Shown here in pieces: positions 62,742 through 64,000 of a stretch of DNA of 64,000 nucleotides. How positions within the stretch are numbered: position 1 is the stretch's first letter; every line of letters starts with the position of its first letter. A program made the translations under genes and the position numbers. The notes under the pieces are model-generated. The model saw only the letters and a program-made list of their open reading frames with translations, was not told the DNA's origin and did not search any database. Origin of the DNA: Teichococcus aerophilus (GTDB lineage Bacteria; Pseudomonadota; Alphaproteobacteria; Acetobacterales; Acetobacteraceae); NCBI RefSeq assembly GCF_014490485.1, contig NZ_JACTVA010000027.1:1-64000 (forward strand). The letters are read 5' to 3'.

Positions 62742-64000
62742 TTAGTAGCGGTACTCTTCGTGCTTGAACGGACCGGCCGGCGGCACGCCGATATACTCGG
62801 CCTGTGCCGGCGTCATCTTCGTCAGCACCGCGCCGACCTTGGCGAGGTGCAGCGCCGCGACCTTCTCGTCCAGCTTCTTCGGCAGGGTGTACACCTTGCA
62901 CTCATAAGCCTTGGCGTTGGTCCACAGCTCGATCTGCGCCAGCACCTGGTTGGAGAAGCTGGCGGACATGACGAAGGACGGGTGGCCGGTAGCGTTGCCC
63001 AGGTTCACCAGGCGGCCTTCGGACAGCACGATCAGGCGCTTGCCGTCCGGGAACACGACCTCGTCGACCTGCGGCTTGATGTTGTCCCAGACGTAGTTGC
63101 GCAGGGCGCCGATCTGGATCTCGCTGTCGAAGTGGCCGATGTTGCAGACGATGGCGCGGTTCTTCATCGCGCGCATGTGGTCCAGCGTGATGACGTCGAT
63201 ATTGCCCGTGGCGGTGACGAAGATGTCGCCGCGCGGCGCGGCGTTCTCCATGGTCACGACCTCATAGCCTTCCATCGCGGCCTGCAGGGCGCAGATGGGG
63301 TCGGCCTCGGTCACCAGCACGCGGCAGCCGGCGTTGCGCAGCGACGCCGCCGAGCCTTTGCCCACATCGCCGAAGCCGGCGACGACGGCGATCTTGCCGG
63401 CCATCATCACATCCGTGCCCCGGCGGATGGCGTCCACCAGGCTCTCGCGGCAACCATACAGGTTATCGAACTTGGACTTGGTGACGCTGTCGTTCACGTT
63501 GATGGCCGGAACCTTCAGCGTGCCCTTGCGCGCCATGTCCCACAGGCGGTGCACGCCGGTGGTGGTCTCCTCGGACAGGCCGCGGATGGCGGGCAGCAGC
63601 TCGGGGAACTTCTCGTGCACGACGGTGGTGAGGTCACCGCCATCGTCCAGGATCATGTTGATGGCCCAGCCATCCGGGCCACGGACGGTCTGGTCGATGC
63701 ACCACCAGAACTCTTCCTCGGTCAGGCCCTTCCAGGCGAAGACCGGGATGCCGGCGGCGGCGATGGCGGCCGCGGCGTGGTCCTGGGTGGAGAAGATGTT
63801 GCAGGAGGACCAGCGGACCTCGGCGCCGAGCGCGGTCAGCGTCTCGATCAGCACGGCGGTCTGGATGGTCATGTGCAGGCTGCCGGCGATGCGGGCGCCC
63901 TTCAGCGGCTGGGACGCGCCGTACTCAGCGCGCAGCGCCATCAGGCCGGGCATCTCGTCCTCGGCCATCGAGATCTCCTTGCGGCCCCATTCGGCCAGGG
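62742..64000 (-). CDS. ahcY: Adenosylhomocysteinase (5' end beyond window)
   Basis: Hydrolyses S-adenosylhomocysteine to adenosine and homocysteine, using bound NAD. The reading frame has no stop up to position 64000 and reads [20 protein letters not shown] at its upstream end, so the true start is outside; the ATG at 63968 is internal. NAD-binding [33 protein letters not shown] and the C-terminal FKHEEYRY are diagnostic. Only the first dozen or so residues should be missing from the window. Confidence 0.95.
   Translation of the reverse strand, partial: LAEWGRKEISMAEDEMPGLMALRAEYGASQPLKGARIAGSLHMTIQTAVLIETLTALGAEVRWSSCNIFSTQDHAAAAIAAAGIPVFAWKGLTEEEFWWCIDQTVRGPDGWAINMILDDGGDLTTVVHEKFPELLPAIRGLSEETTTGVHRLWDMARKGTLKVPAINVNDSVTKSKFDNLYGCRESLVDAIRRGTDVMMAGKIAVVAGFGDVGKGSAASLRNAGCRVLVTEADPICALQAAMEGYEVVTMENAAPRGDIFVTATGNIDVITLDHMRAMKNRAIVCNIGHFDSEIQIGALRNYVWDNIKPQVDEVVFPDGKRLIVLSEGRLVNLGNATGHPSFVMSASFSNQVLAQIELWTNAKAYECKVYTLPKKLDEKVAALHLAKVGAVLTKMTPAQAEYIGVPPAGPFKHEEYRY

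Overview
The window looks like chromosomal DNA from a high-GC alphaproteobacterium. The best guess is an Acetobacteraceae member of the Roseomonas type. The signs are very GC-rich codons, a proton-translocating transhydrogenase split into three genes, a complete SUF operon headed by an Rrf2-type regulator, a Suv3-like RNA helicase, Bug/TctC-type binding proteins and IalB-like exported proteins. Genus assignment is an inference from gene content. I see no tRNA, rRNA, CRISPR array, prophage or complete insertion sequence.

Layout. Positions 1-9.1 kb hold the start of a TonB-like gene, an ABC-F ATPase, a glutamate-receptor-like binding protein with a built-in pore domain, a Suv3-like helicase, and a YdcF/methyltransferase pair. 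From 9.3 to 19.1 kb come two small secreted or membrane proteins, cysS, a hydroxyacid dehydrogenase with a dicarboxylate transporter, msrQ, a DUF305 protein, trmJ and a small P-loop kinase. From 19.5 to 32 kb come a peptide-type binding protein, glucokinase, an MgtC-like protein, a degenerate receiver-GGDEF protein, a class A penicillin-binding protein with a nuclease-fold tail, small exported proteins, mobA-fdhD and an RNA methyltransferase. From 32 to 51 kb come an LprI-like protein, a TctC-type protein, two DedA-type proteins, a TerC-CBS protein, a FAD oxidoreductase opposite a large unknown protein, a DUF2272 lipoprotein, an OYE-type reductase, an IalB-like protein, rlmN with an MFS gene, a second MFS gene and a duplicated-domain exported protein. 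From 51.5 to 64 kb come the pnt operon, a Nudix hydrolase, the regulator-sufBCDSU-sufT-sufA cluster and a truncated ahcY.

The most striking feature is between the genes. Most intergenic gaps over about 200 bp carry a repeat unit of about 250 bp (Rpt-A). Both ends are inverted hairpins built on an EcoRI-containing palindrome followed by a pyrimidine tract, and an internal dyad is shared by many copies. I count 15 two-ended copies, one hybrid, two solo ends and one divergent relative in 64 kb. A second family (Rpt-B), about 100 bp of two tandem hairpins flanked by TA, is nested inside some Rpt-A copies. At 19207-19311 it sits exactly in the CTAG centre of the Rpt-A dyad, and that CTAG is duplicated on both sides, so empty and filled sites can be compared within this window. 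Two genes end on a TAG stop made by the first bases of an Rpt-B copy. A third unit type (Rpt-C/D) has different double-hairpin ends. These look like non-autonomous mobile or mosaic elements that double as bidirectional terminators.

Most genes are housekeeping. The clearest functional cluster is SUF iron-sulfur assembly, where regulator, scaffold, desulfurase and carriers lie in one co-directional run with overlapping stops and starts. The pnt operon supplies NADPH, and mobA-fdhD supports molybdenum-dependent formate dehydrogenase maturation, although no such enzyme lies in the window.
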